Source of the DNA: Lepidurus packardi
Taxonomy: Eukaryota > Arthropoda > Branchiopoda > Notostraca > Triopsidae
Direction of reading: 5' to 3'
Assembly (NCBI GenBank): GCA_023053545.1
Contig: JAKZAN010000007.1
Location: 5,456,001-5,520,000, forward strand
DNA: 64,000 bases
This document shows positions 27,657-40,800 of the stretch, piece after piece; position 1 is the first letter of the stretch, and the number at the start of each line of letters is the position of its first letter. The position numbers and the translations under genes were made by a program. A model generated the notes under the pieces. The model saw only the letters and a list, made by a program, of their open reading frames with translations, was not told the origin of the DNA and ran no database searches.

Positions 27657-30600
27657 ATGGATATTTCCATAGCTATCCCAAGCCCGTGTCACGCCGACGC
27701 GGCAACCACTTTGGCGTCTTCAGCGTCTGGGGCCTCTCTGGTAGGCGTGAACACACGCACTACCCCGCCTAGTCCCTCCCTGTCGTTAGGCCGGGGACTT
27801 ACCTCTTCCCCCAACGGTCCCGGTCCCGGTCCCGGACCTGGATCGGGTCAACTTCCCTCCATGTCGGACACTGGGCAACCGCAGCATACTGTTTTGCACG
27901 CTCGCTTTGATGCTTGCGAAGTGAGCGGGACGAATAACTCGAACGGAGATTGCGGGAATTCGATAGCCCGTTCCTCGTCCGTCTCACCGTACCGGACTGT
28001 GTGGCCCAGTGAGCGACCCAGTGATTACAGCCATCATGCATACAGTAGTAATAACAGCAGTGCAGTGCAGTCGTCCCTTTCACTGACGACCACCAGTGAC
28101 TCCATGCATTCCACCAGTCATGTCAGTCCCCGCAGTAGTAATAGTGAAGTGACCGCGCTGCTCCGGAACTCTTCTACTCAGTCGTCTTCTTCAATAGCCG
28201 CCAGTGGTGGTGGTGGTGGTAGCCATGGCAATAGACTTGTTCTTAATGGGGTAGTAGGTCGTGATGGCTCCACTAACCCGAGTCCCAACCAGAGGTTATT
28301 CCCATCTCCGTTTGTTCCCCCGTCAACTCCGGTGTCTTCTTCCGAGTTGGCTTTGCTCAAATCTCCCAGTTCCTCAACGTCACCGAGTGCACACGCTTTG
28401 CGAATGCAATCGACACCTCCCGTGAGTCATCCCGGCAGCCGAACCACTCCGACTGCCAAGGTACCGCAGGGTTACCCGTGGTCGGATGGTGTGAGTGACG
28501 TCGAACGTTTCGATGGGAAAATCGTGTACAATCCCGACGGATCTGCGTACATCATTGAAGAAAGCAGCGAGGCCGGTAGCGAAGAAGACGAAGTTCCTTC
28601 CAATCTGCAGATACCACGATTAGAAGGGGCCATCGTGGACGGACGACGCACGTCCATCGATTTCCAACAAATTGCCTCCCTGCCTCAGATTGCCAACGCA
28701 TTCTATGTCTCCCGCAATGCCAGTCTCTATAATGCTCTCTACGGTCCTTCCTCCTCCTCTGCACTCATGCGGAAGATGGATCGACCCGAAGTCCCAGTCG
28801 TTCACAGTTATCGAGTTTACTCCGTCAAGGACTCGAAGGGCACGGTGCTCTCACCTCAGGGTCAAACGTCCAAAACGGCCGCGTCTTTGACTGGCGACAG
28901 CACCGGCCACAAAGATAGCAGTGCCCAGAGCGAGGGACCCGGCGTACCCATGGTGGATTACTCCTCGGTCCCGATCAAACCCATCCTCATGTGTTTCTTT
29001 TGTAAGCTCTCGTTCGGCTTCGCCAAGTCTTTCGTGGCCCACGCTATGGGCGACCACAATTTAGCCCTCAGTGACGAAGAAAAGGACATCTTGCAGCAAA
29101 CCAATACCTCGGCCATCCTCCAGTTAGTGGGGAAAGGGAAAGAGCCGGTGGTGGCTTTCCTGGAGCCGGTCCAACGCGTCATTGCTGAGACTCAACAGGC
29201 TCTGTCGCCTACCAAAGACCAGTCCAATTTCCCTTGGCCGGTTTCAGAAAATCGACAGCTGCACTATCAACTGCTCCTCGAGCAGCAACAACAACATTTG
29301 CGGGATCGGGAAGTGAAACAGGAATTTCAGGCAAGTACCGGAAAGATCTCACCTTGTAAGGATTCCCTTCCGGACAGAGAGGCGGGGAGTAGTGGTCTGC
29401 TGTCCTCTCAGAATAGCCATCCAGGGCTAGACCTGTCTCGCAAAAGTCCTTTGATGGCCAGCGGCGTCAGCAGCAGTCAAACGGGAGTTCTGGGGCAAAG
29501 CAGCTTATCGCCGGCAGCGAATGCCAGTACTGCGTCTTCCCCTGCACCTGCCCCTGTCCCCAGTCATTCTCCCCTCCTCTCGTCTAGTATAATGAACGTG
29601 CATACTACTTTACCTCCAGTAGCCTCAGTACCTCCTCCAGCCTCCATGTTACCCATGCTGGTATGCCCCGAACACCCGAGCGGGCGTCCCTTGGGGGTTG
29701 AATGTCCGCGGTGCGACTTAGCCGTGGCCAACAGTCGCGGGCCCCTCGCACTCATGGCCACGCGGAATTCCTGCAAAACTCTCAAGTGTCCCAAATGCAA
29801 CTGGCATTACAAGTACCAAGAAACGCTCGAGATCCACATGAAGGAAAAACACCCGGAGAACGAGACGTCTTGCGTGTACTGCCTCACGAACCAACCTCAC
29901 CCGCGACTAGCCCGAGGCGAAACTTACACTTGCGGCTATAAACCTTACCGTTGCGAAGTGTGCAACTATTCGACCACCACCAAAGGCAACTTGAGCATTC
30001 ACATGCAGTCCGACAAACATTTAAATAACGCTCAAGAAGTACAGCAAAACGGCGGTGGGACCGGCCTGGGGGCGGCCACAGGGGAGTCCGCCACGTTGAG
30101 TCAGACGCATAAAGCACCGGGCTCCGGGCTCACGCTGGGACAAACGCCCAATTCCGTGGCGCTGAGCCAATCTTCCACGCAAAACAATGCCCTGGTCCCG
30201 CCCGCCAGCCCCGCCCACTTGCCCAGCCCCAAACCCAAACCGACTTGGCGGTGCGACGTGTGCAATTACGAGACCAACGTGGCACGCAACCTCCGCATCC
30301 ACATGACGAGTGAGAAACACACACACAACATGATGGTGCTACAACAGAATGTCAAACGCATGCAGCAACTCACGGCGTTGCAAGCTCAGGCTCAAAATGC
30401 GGCCGGGATGGGCTTTGATCCCTCCACCGCGGCCGCCCTCATGTCGTTCCACCCGGGTTTGGCGATGGCGGCAGGGGCGGCTGCGGCAGCGGCTTCGGCT
30501 TCAGGCGAGGCCGCCAGTAAAGGTACACAACTCCCAGAGGCCGCGCTGGCCGACATGGCGTACAGCCAAGCACTCTTCATCCAAATGATGACCGGCGGTC

Positions 30601-31386
30601 AAATGCCTCCCAATGCTGGCCAAGTGCCAGGCTCGAGTCTTATGGGCCCCGATCTCTCCTCCGTCCCAAACGCGGACATGGGCCTCAACCCCGAAAGTAT
30701 GGAGCCACCCCCTGAGCCACCTGAGCCTAACCCTTCTCATATCTTTCAATGCCTCGTGTGCGGCGTTTTTGCAGGCGATAGCGCCGAAACGCTGGCGCAA
30801 CACGTGTCCGCAGATCGAAGTCGGCAGCGTGAGCACGAAGCACTAATGGTTGTTGGTGGTCACTACGTGTGTCGTCTCTGTGCGTACAAAACCACGTTGA
30901 AAGCCAATTTCCAGCTCCACTGCAAAACCGACAAGCACTTGCAGCGCCTCCAGCATGCCACACACATCCAAGAAGGCGGTGCGCGGAATGAATGGAAGCT
31001 GCAGTACGTTACCAGTACCACCAATCCAGTCCAATTGCGTTGCAATGCGTGCGAGTACTACACCAACAGTGCCCACAAACTGCAAGTCCACACTACGTCG
31101 CCGCGTCACGAAGCCACTGTGGCGTTATTTCGACACTTGGGACCATCGACAGGTGAAAATCGCGTCTATCAATGTCGACTCTGTCAGTTTGAGTGTACTG
31201 CCAAATTCCCCATGCTCCAACACGCGCGTTCCATGAGACATATCCACCTCGAACAGCTGGCGGAATTGCAGCGTCGTGCCTCAGGCAAAGAACCATGCAG
31301 TTTGGACCTACGCGATGTTTTTCACATCACAGAATCTTCCTCGGATGCTATGGACGACAACGAGCCCGAAAATCGTGAATCGACTG
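27657..31386 (+). CDS. zfh2: zfh-2/ZFHX3-4-like zinc-finger homeobox transcription factor, first coding exon (residues 1-1243 plus 1 nt)
   Basis: This exon encodes the N-terminal finger block of a nuclear DNA-binding regulator. The start ATG at 27657 (context gccATGg) is the first in-frame ATG after an in-frame TGA at 27591, which lies in the same exon, so an upstream coding extension is excluded if the 27559 acceptor is used. Residues 1-440 are Ser/Pro/Thr-rich and low complexity. C2H2 fingers begin at Cys446, 711, 766, 866, 1072, 1129 and 1173; a degenerate one starts at Cys683 and one with irregular histidine spacing at Cys1032. The stretch NSCKTLKCPKCNWHYKYQ followed by CGYKPYRCEVCNYSTTTKGN is, from memory of the family, the near-invariant signature of ZFHX3/4 and zfh-2. 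An Ala-rich run lies near residues 937-955. The exon ends in a phase-1 GTAAGT donor at 31387. Family identity is near certain; orthology to a single vertebrate paralogue cannot be stated because vertebrate ZFHX2/3/4 are later duplicates. Confidence 0.95.
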
Positions 31387-31405
31387 GTAAGTTTCGTGCT
31401 AAAAC

Positions 31406-31411
31406 AATAAA
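31406..31411 (+). terminator. candidate intronic polyadenylation signal just inside intron 2
   Basis: AATAAA lies 20 nt after the GTAAGT donor. A T/GT-rich stretch follows at about 31450-31500, as expected for a downstream element. Use of it would compete with splicing and give an mRNA encoding the N-terminal finger block only. Inference from sequence. Confidence 0.35.
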
Positions 31412-32440
31412 TCCAAAAAATCCCTGTCGTCTTTATGATTGACCATGGCTGCGTTTTTTACGTGTTTACTTGTGGATTCTGTCTTGGGTCTGTCTTCGTC
31501 ATTTATGTAATAGATATATGTATATATGCCTGCATGGAAGGAGTAAAGCTTGCCCCCCACCTCAACTATAAGTAATGACCGTGAGTAATGGGTGAGGAAA
31601 AGGGGTGTTGCACGGTTGACTTTAGCCAAGCCCGAGGGACAACCGATCTAACCCGTTTTTTTCTTTTTTTTCACCGGGAAGATAATGTACGCCACGAAGC
31701 AAAGCATATGTTACACCTTATACCTTAAAGAAGAAGGGGTTTTAGGGTCTCTTCATTCCTCAAGAGGTATACATGGCCAGGGGCTCTCGCGTGCTAGTGC
31801 TCCCGCACCACTACGGCCACAATAAACCGCCCATGCTAATGGTGCGGTAGGAAAGCCCAAGACTAAATTATGACCTAGCTGGACACGAACGGACAAGCTT
31901 TCGCGCCGTTTGCTGAATTATTAGGCCGTGCTAGTCACTCATCTCCATAACAAGTGACGCCCAATTCAACCCAAGTGCGAGAAATTGTTGCAACTCTTTG
32001 GCGTCGGACAGAAATTAATAATATTTTCTGGCTCTCTCGCTAGCTCAGTTACCCTCCCCACCCCCTTTTCTGGCCTGGTCATTTGAAGAGGAGGGGGGAC
32101 AGTTCCATCTGTTGCTCGATCTTGTTGCACGAACATGGGAGAGAGAAATGTCTTGGATACCTTACTTTCCATAATTCATAATACTAAACGAGGTAGACGC
32201 CTAGCATGGTTGCTTAAAAAGACCAGGTTTCAGAAAGGGAAAAAAAGGTAAAGACTTTTTGTTGGCATTACTTGCTCCATAATAGTCAAAGAACCAGTGG
32301 TGAATCGTTGGCCCTGTGGCTTTGCACGTCAACGAGAGAAGAAGTCGGGCATGTATAAAAGAAAAGAAATAAAGAAGGGGGTAATTAGATGCCCCATTCA
32401 TGGCTGCCAAACTTGTCTCGGAGTCTCCTCGCGCAAAAGT

Positions 32441-32455
32441 CCCCCCCCCCCCCCC
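32441..32455. repeat. C15 homopolymer in intron 2
   Basis: Fifteen consecutive C, in AT-rich intron sequence. Confidence 0.95.
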
Positions 32456-34888
32456 GAGTTTGTTGCCTAACGGAAGATTTCAACCGGTAGCCATTCCCCA
32501 AAAAGCCAAGTACAGCCAATGCCTTCCCATGCTTGTGGCCACTGCAGAAGGGATTTTCATTGTAGCTGGCCTGACATGCACGACGGTAATTTGTGTTCCA
32601 CGTTTTCAAGCTCCAAGGTCTCTCGTAAGGAGAGAAAAAGGGGCCAAAAAGCGCCCACTTGTGGCCCAGCACAATATCTTGCCTACAACATATTCATTCC
32701 CTTTGCTCTCTGTTTCTTTTCTCGCTCTTCTTAGGCTTAAAATTTCCCCCCGCTCTCTATGCATATTAAAGTCTCCGAGTAACTAGCATGGTTCCCCCAT
32801 GTTTTGTCCTTCGTTTCTTCGTATATACAGAACCCCGAATGACCGCCCTATCTCTACCAACATCTTACCAGGCCACCAAATATTTGTGTCCACGATAATA
32901 AATCATGGCTAATGCCCAAAGGTGGAAAGATACGGGCATTAAGACACGGCTGACAGGTTGGGGGAAAGTTGAAAATTCTGCATCATCAGGTTGCAGTCCG
33001 GTCCTGAACAACAAAACAGGGCGATTAACCCTTGCCTGGTGCTCGGCGACATTTTATTTGTTTTATTTCCTTTTTCCTTTATTTGTCAATTGCGAACTGG
33101 TCTCAAATAACAACAAGCCAAATCTCTGTGCGTTAAAACAAATAGCGATTTACTAGCTTTACTAATGAAAGGATGTAAAACATGCAAATCTGAAAGGGCT
33201 TTTAATGTCATTTGGGATATCCACCCAGCTAATTGTAATAAACAAGGCGCTGCTACATTTAAACCCGTTTTGCGAAAAGAAAGTCGGCAGTTATCACGGC
33301 AAAAGCATGTGTATTTCAAGATCACTAAATGCTAAGATTTTCCGAACTCACCAATAGTAACAAAACGAAAGACTTTTCATTAAGCTGTTTCCTAATCACA
33401 ACTTCGTGTCAAATTACCGTGACGTTTTCCCTCCCCAGAGCTTTTTCATTAATTTATCCCATGAGCTTTGGTCTGCACGTGACATCATGCTTTTAGACAG
33501 AGCGACAATGGGAAACCACCTGAATAGATCCGAAACTAACTATCAAAGTAAAAAACAGTAATAACTTGAAACTGCTCTAGAAAAAAATCTCCCCTTATGT
33601 TAAAAAAATAGATTTGCCATAATTGCTGGGAAGTAACCTTGTCTGTACAGGATGCCTACAACTGGCCACTTATGTAAAAGGTTGAGAGGTATAGGTACCC
33701 AAAAAGACACACACCTCTGGTTGAGTGGCAACGCTGAAGCAGTAAATTCCTGTAAGCCACTTAAAAAGCAAAGTCGGGGAGGAATATTAGGAGTGTTAGG
33801 TGAAGTGAACACCAAATAAAGAAAGACCCAGCAAACCCAAAAGGAATTCTCGCCAGCTGAATCAACACACAGTCTCATTAGCGCTTGTTTCATTAAGACA
33901 GGGAACTTTGAATGTGTGTCAGCATCGAAAGCAAAGCCTTGGCCTTTTGTAGAGGACAAAAGCTTATCCGCTATATACTTTAGACTTTATGGAACAGGAG
34001 AAGAGACCCCATTTTTCAATTCCTTGCTTACATTGTATACGTATGTATACTTCCCTCCTACTTTTCCAACATCCCTCGGAAAGCTCCCAATGGTTAATAG
34101 CATTTGCCAACCTCACTTCCGGTAGCCATAGCGCACCCACAGTCAACTTGTATATAAAAGCGTTATACCTTCCTCCGAAATTGCGGTTTTGTAGCGAATA
34201 AAAAAAATTTTCATTTCGTCACAACTTTTAGTATAGCGCCTGATGGGTTTTTCCAACAAATTGGGAATTACAGAATGGAAACCATGCCATGCATGACATC
34301 AAGTAGCCTATACAGGAAGCTTAAAACGGACCCGAGCAAATACGTTAAGGAGCCCTCCTCACCTCCCTCTTTTCCCTTAGAGAAATAAATAAAACGAATT
34401 ATAAAAATTTAAAGAAACATGGTACAGACTTGGTAGTGTACTTGTAATCTGGTCGCAGTATGCATTGCTATGCATTGCGCTGAGATAGTTAGATATATTA
34501 GCCTTTTAAGAGCCGAAGCAGGTTTTCTCGTCTGGTAATTTAATCTCCGCCAAGCTGAGCCATCAAGCGAGAAGCAAAACGCCTGCTTTCTATAAAGGTA
34601 TTGGGATATTCGATCAGAGAAGGAGGGCCTCCTGGTTTGCTTTTTGTGGAAGCTCGATCAGGTTTTCGTGAGGGGTGTGATTACGTATGCATGCCTGCAT
34701 CTTGATGAAGTCTAATCACATTTTCATTTTTTTGGGGTAGACGCTTAATGCGGCTTATAAGACGATGTTCGTAGAGTTGCTTCGCTAGCTTGAGTTGAGT
34801 AAATGTTGTCGTCATTAAAAATATCCGCAAAAAACTAATTAAATAAACATGGCTACTTTTTTTTACGTAATTTTTTTTTTCTTTACAG

Positions 34889-37800
34889 AAAGCCCTGGAC
34901 CTAATGTTCTGAAACAAGAAAGCGGTGCCGGCGATCCCTGCGAAGATTCCAGACAGCTTTGGTCTTCACCACCTCTTCCAACGTCAGGTCAACACGGTGA
35001 GCCGTATTCTTGCACGCTATGTCGTTTCCTTGCTCCTACCAGTGAAGCTCTGCAATTGCATCTTGAGAGTACGCATTCCAGAGCCGGTTCTGGCTCAGCG
35101 TCTCCCGCGATGATTTGCCCCTTATGCCAGGATCAGTTTCCGAACCGGCCAGCTCTTGAGCAGCATGCTGCACAGCTTCATAATGTCAATGCAGAAGGGT
35201 TGCACCGACTGTTATTATTAGTCGAGCAAGCTCAATGGCTCACGGCCGCAATGCAACAGCAACAGCAGCAATCTCTGCTGGCTGGTCAGTCTCAATCCGG
35301 CAGTCGACCTTACCCGGAAGAAAACGAGTCCTATGAACCTCTGTCTAAGAAATTTCGATCACAAGAAACGGATGATCATGATGCGACCGGCACGACGACG
35401 CACCATAGCAACGTTGGAGGTCATGAAGAGCGTGACGAATCAGACAACGGTTCCGGTTCTGAGGAAGTACCTGACTCGGAAGAATTTCGCTGTCGGCGCT
35501 GCCAAGTAGCATTCCGATCTTTAGATGCTTTATGTACCCATCAAAATGAGACGGGTCACTTGGACATCAAGCAAACGCCCAATGGTCCCGGCTACTTGTG
35601 TTGGAAAAAAGGCTGTAATCAGTACTTTCCCACCGCTCAAAGCTTGCAGATCCATTTTCGCGAAATTCATGCTCGAACCCCGCTGACGCCCACGGTTTCA
35701 GAGCGCCATGCGTACAAGTACCGTTGTCCCCAATGTAGTCTGGCGTTTAAGACGCTGGAAAAGTTGCAATTACATTCGCAGTACCACATCATCCGCGATG
35801 CAACCAAATGTCCGCTTTGCGGCCGCAATTTCCGTTCCATTTTATCTCTCCAGCGTCACCTTGAAAGCGCCCACGCTGAACTTACCGACGAAGAAGCCCA
35901 TTTACTCCGCCAAAGTCTCCTCTGTCATCCTGTCTTATTGAGCAGTTTAGCCGGGCAAGCCAGCGAAACAGCCATGGCAGAACTGCTGCGCCGCGATGCT
36001 CAAGAAGCCGCCGACGACGACAGCAGGCGCGAAGAAGATGAAAGTACCATTGCTGCAATAGCGGCTGCTCCCGCGTCCGGAGCCCAGCACTCGAATGAGC
36101 ACGATATCAAGGAAGAAGACATGAAAGATGATGACGAAGGTGACAACGAGGCGGATAACAGCGCTGACTCGGGATTGAAAGAGCCGGCCACCTTGGATGA
36201 TTACCTGAATAGTCAAGTGGTGGCGGAAGACAACTACAACGATCCGCAGCGCAAGTTCAAGTGCCATCGTTGCAAAATGGCGTTTACTTCCCAATTCTAT
36301 CTGACGCAGCATAACAAGAGCATGTTCCACCGCAAAGGCGAGAAAAGTGACAAATTGACGTACCCGTTGGAAAAGTACTTGGACCCGAATCGTCCTTACA
36401 AATGCGAAGTTTGCAAAGAGTCATTTACCCAGAAAAACATCCTCCTGGTTCACTTCAATTCCGTGAGTCATTTGCACAAATTGAAGCGTGCGATGCAAGA
36501 GCAGTCCTGTGCCTTGCCCACCCATAGCAACGCCAACAAGTCCAATACGCCCCATGCGGCTCTCCCAGCGCCCTCATCAGCTGCTTTAGCCATTGCTGCC
36601 GCGTCAACCTCAGCACCCACCGCGATCAACAGAACGGACCCCAAAGACGATTCCAAACCCTGGAAATGCAACATTTGCAAAGTGGCATACAGCCAAGGCT
36701 CTACCTTAGACATCCATTTGCGCTCCGTGCTTCATCAGACGCGCGCTTCCAAGTTGCAGGAATTAGCCACCACGGGTCAAATTGACCTAAGCCGTCCCCT
36801 CATTGAACAACCTGATCCTCGTAGTCTCTCTGCTGCCGCCATGACCGAGTCTGTTGCTGCTGCCAATAACAAGAGATCCTCCAACGAGTCCAATTCGCGT
36901 CCTTCCAGTCGCATTTCCGTCTCCGCTCCCGCCAACACGAATGAGGGGCTGGACCTGGAAACGGAGGTAAAGCCTTTCTTGGGCAAGTCTTTTAAGCCTC
37001 CCTCTGGGATGGCGGGGAACGAAATGGCCGATCAATTAACATTGGCCCTCGGCCAATTGTGCAGTCAGGGTTTGTTTCCATGTCTCCGCTGCGGTACCAT
37101 CTGCGTCTCCCAAGATCAGTTAACGCAACATCAACAAATGTACTGTGTGTTTCCTAATGCCGTGAACCTGTTCCCCGCGAGCAGTGCTGCTGGACAGCAT
37201 CCCCATTCTCGACCAACTTCCCCCACCTCGCTCACTCCGAATAATGAAGAGTCGATGAAAAGCGGAGGAATTTCTCCTGCTCAACAACAGCACCAGCAAA
37301 GCCTCCGCCGCTCGTCCCGGATGCTCAAACGTTTGCTGGAAAGTTACGGCTTCGAGCTCGTCATGCAATTTAATGAGAACCATCAAAAACGCGTGAAGCG
37401 AGAATGGTCAGCGTCGTCCTCCTCCACTCACCCAGCCATGGCAGCACCAGAAGGCAGCTCTGGGGTGAATACAGCGTCTGGTGCAGCAACGATGACTGCA
37501 GCAGTAGTAGCAGCAGCAGTAGCAACATCCACAGCAGCAGCTGAAGAAGTCGACAACAATGACCGTAGCAACAATAGTGCCGCGCGCTCCCCAGCAGACA
37601 CAGAAAAAAACACTGAAACGAGCCCGCTGGCTAATGAAAAACTGCCCGAAATTAAGCGCTGTGTGTGTCCGCATTGTTACAAGGAATTTTCCAGCGTTTG
37701 GGTCCTCAAAGCGCATAGCGAAGAAGTGCATAAGGACGTTGTCCCGCCCGAATTCTTGGAAAAATATGCCCACGAGATCAAGCAAGATTACAACAAGCGT

Positions 37801-40800
37801 TTATGCAACACCGTGGTGCCTGCTCCCATTTCGCCAGTCGAGAAGCTGCCGCCTCCGGGTAATATCGATAGAGATGAAGAAACGCCAATGCCCTCGGCGG
37901 GCAAATCTAGTCGTAGCTCCACAGACACCCACAGCAATACCAATAGTAGGCCCGCCACAGCCAATGCTGTCAACCCCTCTGTGCCAGCACTGAACGAGTC
38001 CATGCTGTCTGGGGCTGCCGGTGGCGGAAAGATTACCCCAACACCGCGTACAGCTTCATCGACACCTGTTTCCAGCAACGATTCCGTAGGAGGAAACGGG
38101 GCGGGACAGGCCGGTAATCCTTCGGCCGCACACGTCCAAGCGCTGGCGCAACAAATGCACGAGATGCAAAACGCACTGAACGCGATGGGTTTGGCCTCGC
38201 AATTCCCCTTCAATCCCATGATGATGGGGTTAGCAGGTCTCGGGATGGGGATGGGATTGCCCATGGGCTTTAATGTACCGGCAGCATTGGCGGCCATGAA
38301 TATGCAACCTCCTATGATGCCGTTCATGATGCCTAACCAGTTCGATCCTTTGCAAGCGGCGCTATCGCAAATGCCTTTTATGCAAGGGATGCAAGGGGGT
38401 CTTGATCATAACATGTTAGCCAAACAGCAGCAAATGATGCAGCAACAGCAACAACAACAGCAAGTGGCGGCGGCTGCTGCTGCCGCAGCAGCGGCCGCGC
38501 AGCAAAAGCGGGCGCGTACGCGCATCACGGATGATCAGCTCAAGATCTTGAGGTCCCATTTTGACATCAACAACTCACCTTCTGAAGAGCAAATTCAAGA
38601 AATGGCTCGCCAAAGTGGCTTGCCACCCAAAGTCATCAAACACTGGTTTCGCAACACGCTCTTCAAAGAACGCCAACGCAATAAAGACTCACCCTACAAT
38701 TTCAGCAATCCTCCTTCCACGACCCTCAACTTGGAAGAGTACGAAAAGACCGGCGAAACCAAAGTCGTCCCTTTGAAAGAGGAAGAACAGCAAGAGATCC
38801 AAGCGGCATTTACCGCCAAAAAAGCTCCGCCTGCCGAGCGGGAACGTTCGGTGGATTCCGGTCACCGTACCCCAGCCCGAGACTTGGTCGAAACGACAAC
38901 TGTTAAGAAAGAAGAGCTGGAGGAAGGTTTGCGAGAAAGTCCATCACTGAAATCCCACAAACCCTTCACACCTGCCAGTAAATATGACGAAATGGTAATG
39001 AGTAACAGCAACGAAGGTACACCAGGGCCTTCGCGCTCCTTCAGCGCTTTGGCTCACCTCTCCATAGCCCAGAACGCCGGTGGTGGAGGTTGCAATACCG
39101 GGCTTTTGGCTAGCCTGCCCCCCATGCGTCCCGGTTCCCCTAACAGTTTGACCCTCGCATCCATCATCACTTCTCAGTTGGACAAATCTCATGCCATGTA
39201 CCCGCCAAGAGCGTCTACTGCGACTGGCATGCCAGGTACCATGGCATCATTAGCTGGCATGCCTCCCTTGCCAGCCATCAGTCCGGCACGCTCGGAATCC
39301 TCCATGTTTCCATTTGGTAACACTACCAGCATGTCTAACGCTCCTTTAACGCCACCAGGAGCCGGTAGTGGCGGTTCTGGGAAGCGAGCCAATCGCACCC
39401 GGTTTACGGACTACCAGATCAAAGTCCTCCAGGAGTTCTTTGAGAACAATGCCTACCCGAAAGATGACGACCTTGAATATCTGTCTAAGCTTTTAAGCTT
39501 GAGTCCCCGTGTCATCGTGGTCTGGTTTCAGAATGCGAGGCAAAAAGCGCGCAAAGTCTACGAAAACCAGCCACCCTTGGAGAGTACCGACGACGGTTCA
39601 GGTCGCTTTCAACGCACCCCGGGTTTGAACTACCAATGCAAAAAGTGTTTGCTGGTATTCCAACGCTATTACGAACTGATTCGCCATCAGAAGTCCCACT
39701 GCTTCAAAGAAGAGGATGCCAAGCGTTCAGCCGTGGCGCAGGCCGCTGCCGCTCAAGCTGCGGCCTGTTTTTCCTCCTCGGAAGACAATAGCAATTCGAG
39801 TTCCATCACAGATTCCAATAACGCCGGCTCCAATTCTGGCGGCACCTTCATGTACAATATGTGTGGTGCTGCTGCTGCAGAATTGAGCAGCAAAGTCGCT
39901 CTGCCACCCCACCACAACCTCCATTCAAACCCCGCCACCCCTCAACCCTCTCTGACCCCTATAACCAGCACTCCATTGAAAAGTAACCCCGAAAGCACCA
40001 TTCAGCCTCACCGCCGTCTTGAATTCGTTCCCGTTAAAAGCGAGGCGAATCAATCCCGCGCTGGTGGAGCAGAATCCCTACCGCTCAAACTGGTAAAGCA
40101 AGAGCGCAGCAGTGCCAATGCCACGCCTTCGGCCGACACTTCCTTTCAATGCGATCAATGCGGCTTGTCGTTTTCACGCTTTGAACTCTGGCGTGAACAC
40201 CAACTTGTCCATTTGATGAATCCCGATCTGTTTGCCAATTTTTTGCCCGACTCCCCTTTTGCCATGCTCCAGCAACAAGCCTTGGTGGCGGGGTCGGCCA
40301 ACAATTCGGCGTTGTCCTCGGAATTTAGTCCTTTGACCCAAAGTGGTCAAGGTAGCAATGTTTTGAAACGCGAAGACGGCGATGCTGGCGAGCGTGGTGG
40401 TAGCGGCGGGGAACACCCGCGTGATAAACGACTTCGCACTACCATTTTACCAGAGCAATTGGATTTCCTGTATCAGCAATATCAAATTGAGAGTAACCCC
40501 AGTCGTAAAATGTTAGAGACCATTTCCCGAGAAGTTGGCTTGAAGAAGCGAGTCGTACAAGTCTGGTTCCAAAACACTCGTGCGCGGGAACGCAAAGGTC
40601 AATTTCGGGCGCACGCCCAAGTCATCAACAAACGGTGTCCCTTCTGCCCAGCGCTCTTTAAAGTGAAATCCGCTTTGGAATCCCATCTCATAACGCGCCA
40701 TGCGGATCAGTGCGCCAAAGGGGAAATCAATATCGACGCGATTCCCGATGAAGAACCTATCGCCACCGTCACCAACGCCGTCACTTCCAGCACGGCAACG

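Larger units (their letters stand above)
31387..34888 (+). other. intron between coding exons 1 and 2 (3,502 bp, phase 1)
   Basis: Donor G|GTAAGT at 31387 and acceptor T-run CTTTACAG at 34888. Inside are an AATAAA 20 nt past the donor, an 18-codon read-through to TGA 31440-31442, a C15 homopolymer at 32441-32455, and one octamer site (ATGCAAAT 33182-33189). Short open frames here (for example 33600-33959 minus) have no family signature. I see no further exon. Confidence 0.9.

Noticed and set aside
37788-38327. 179-codon minus-strand open frame within the homeodomain exon
   Set aside because: It is antisense to conserved, low-complexity coding sequence and reflects codon composition; many such frames lie antisense to all three exons.
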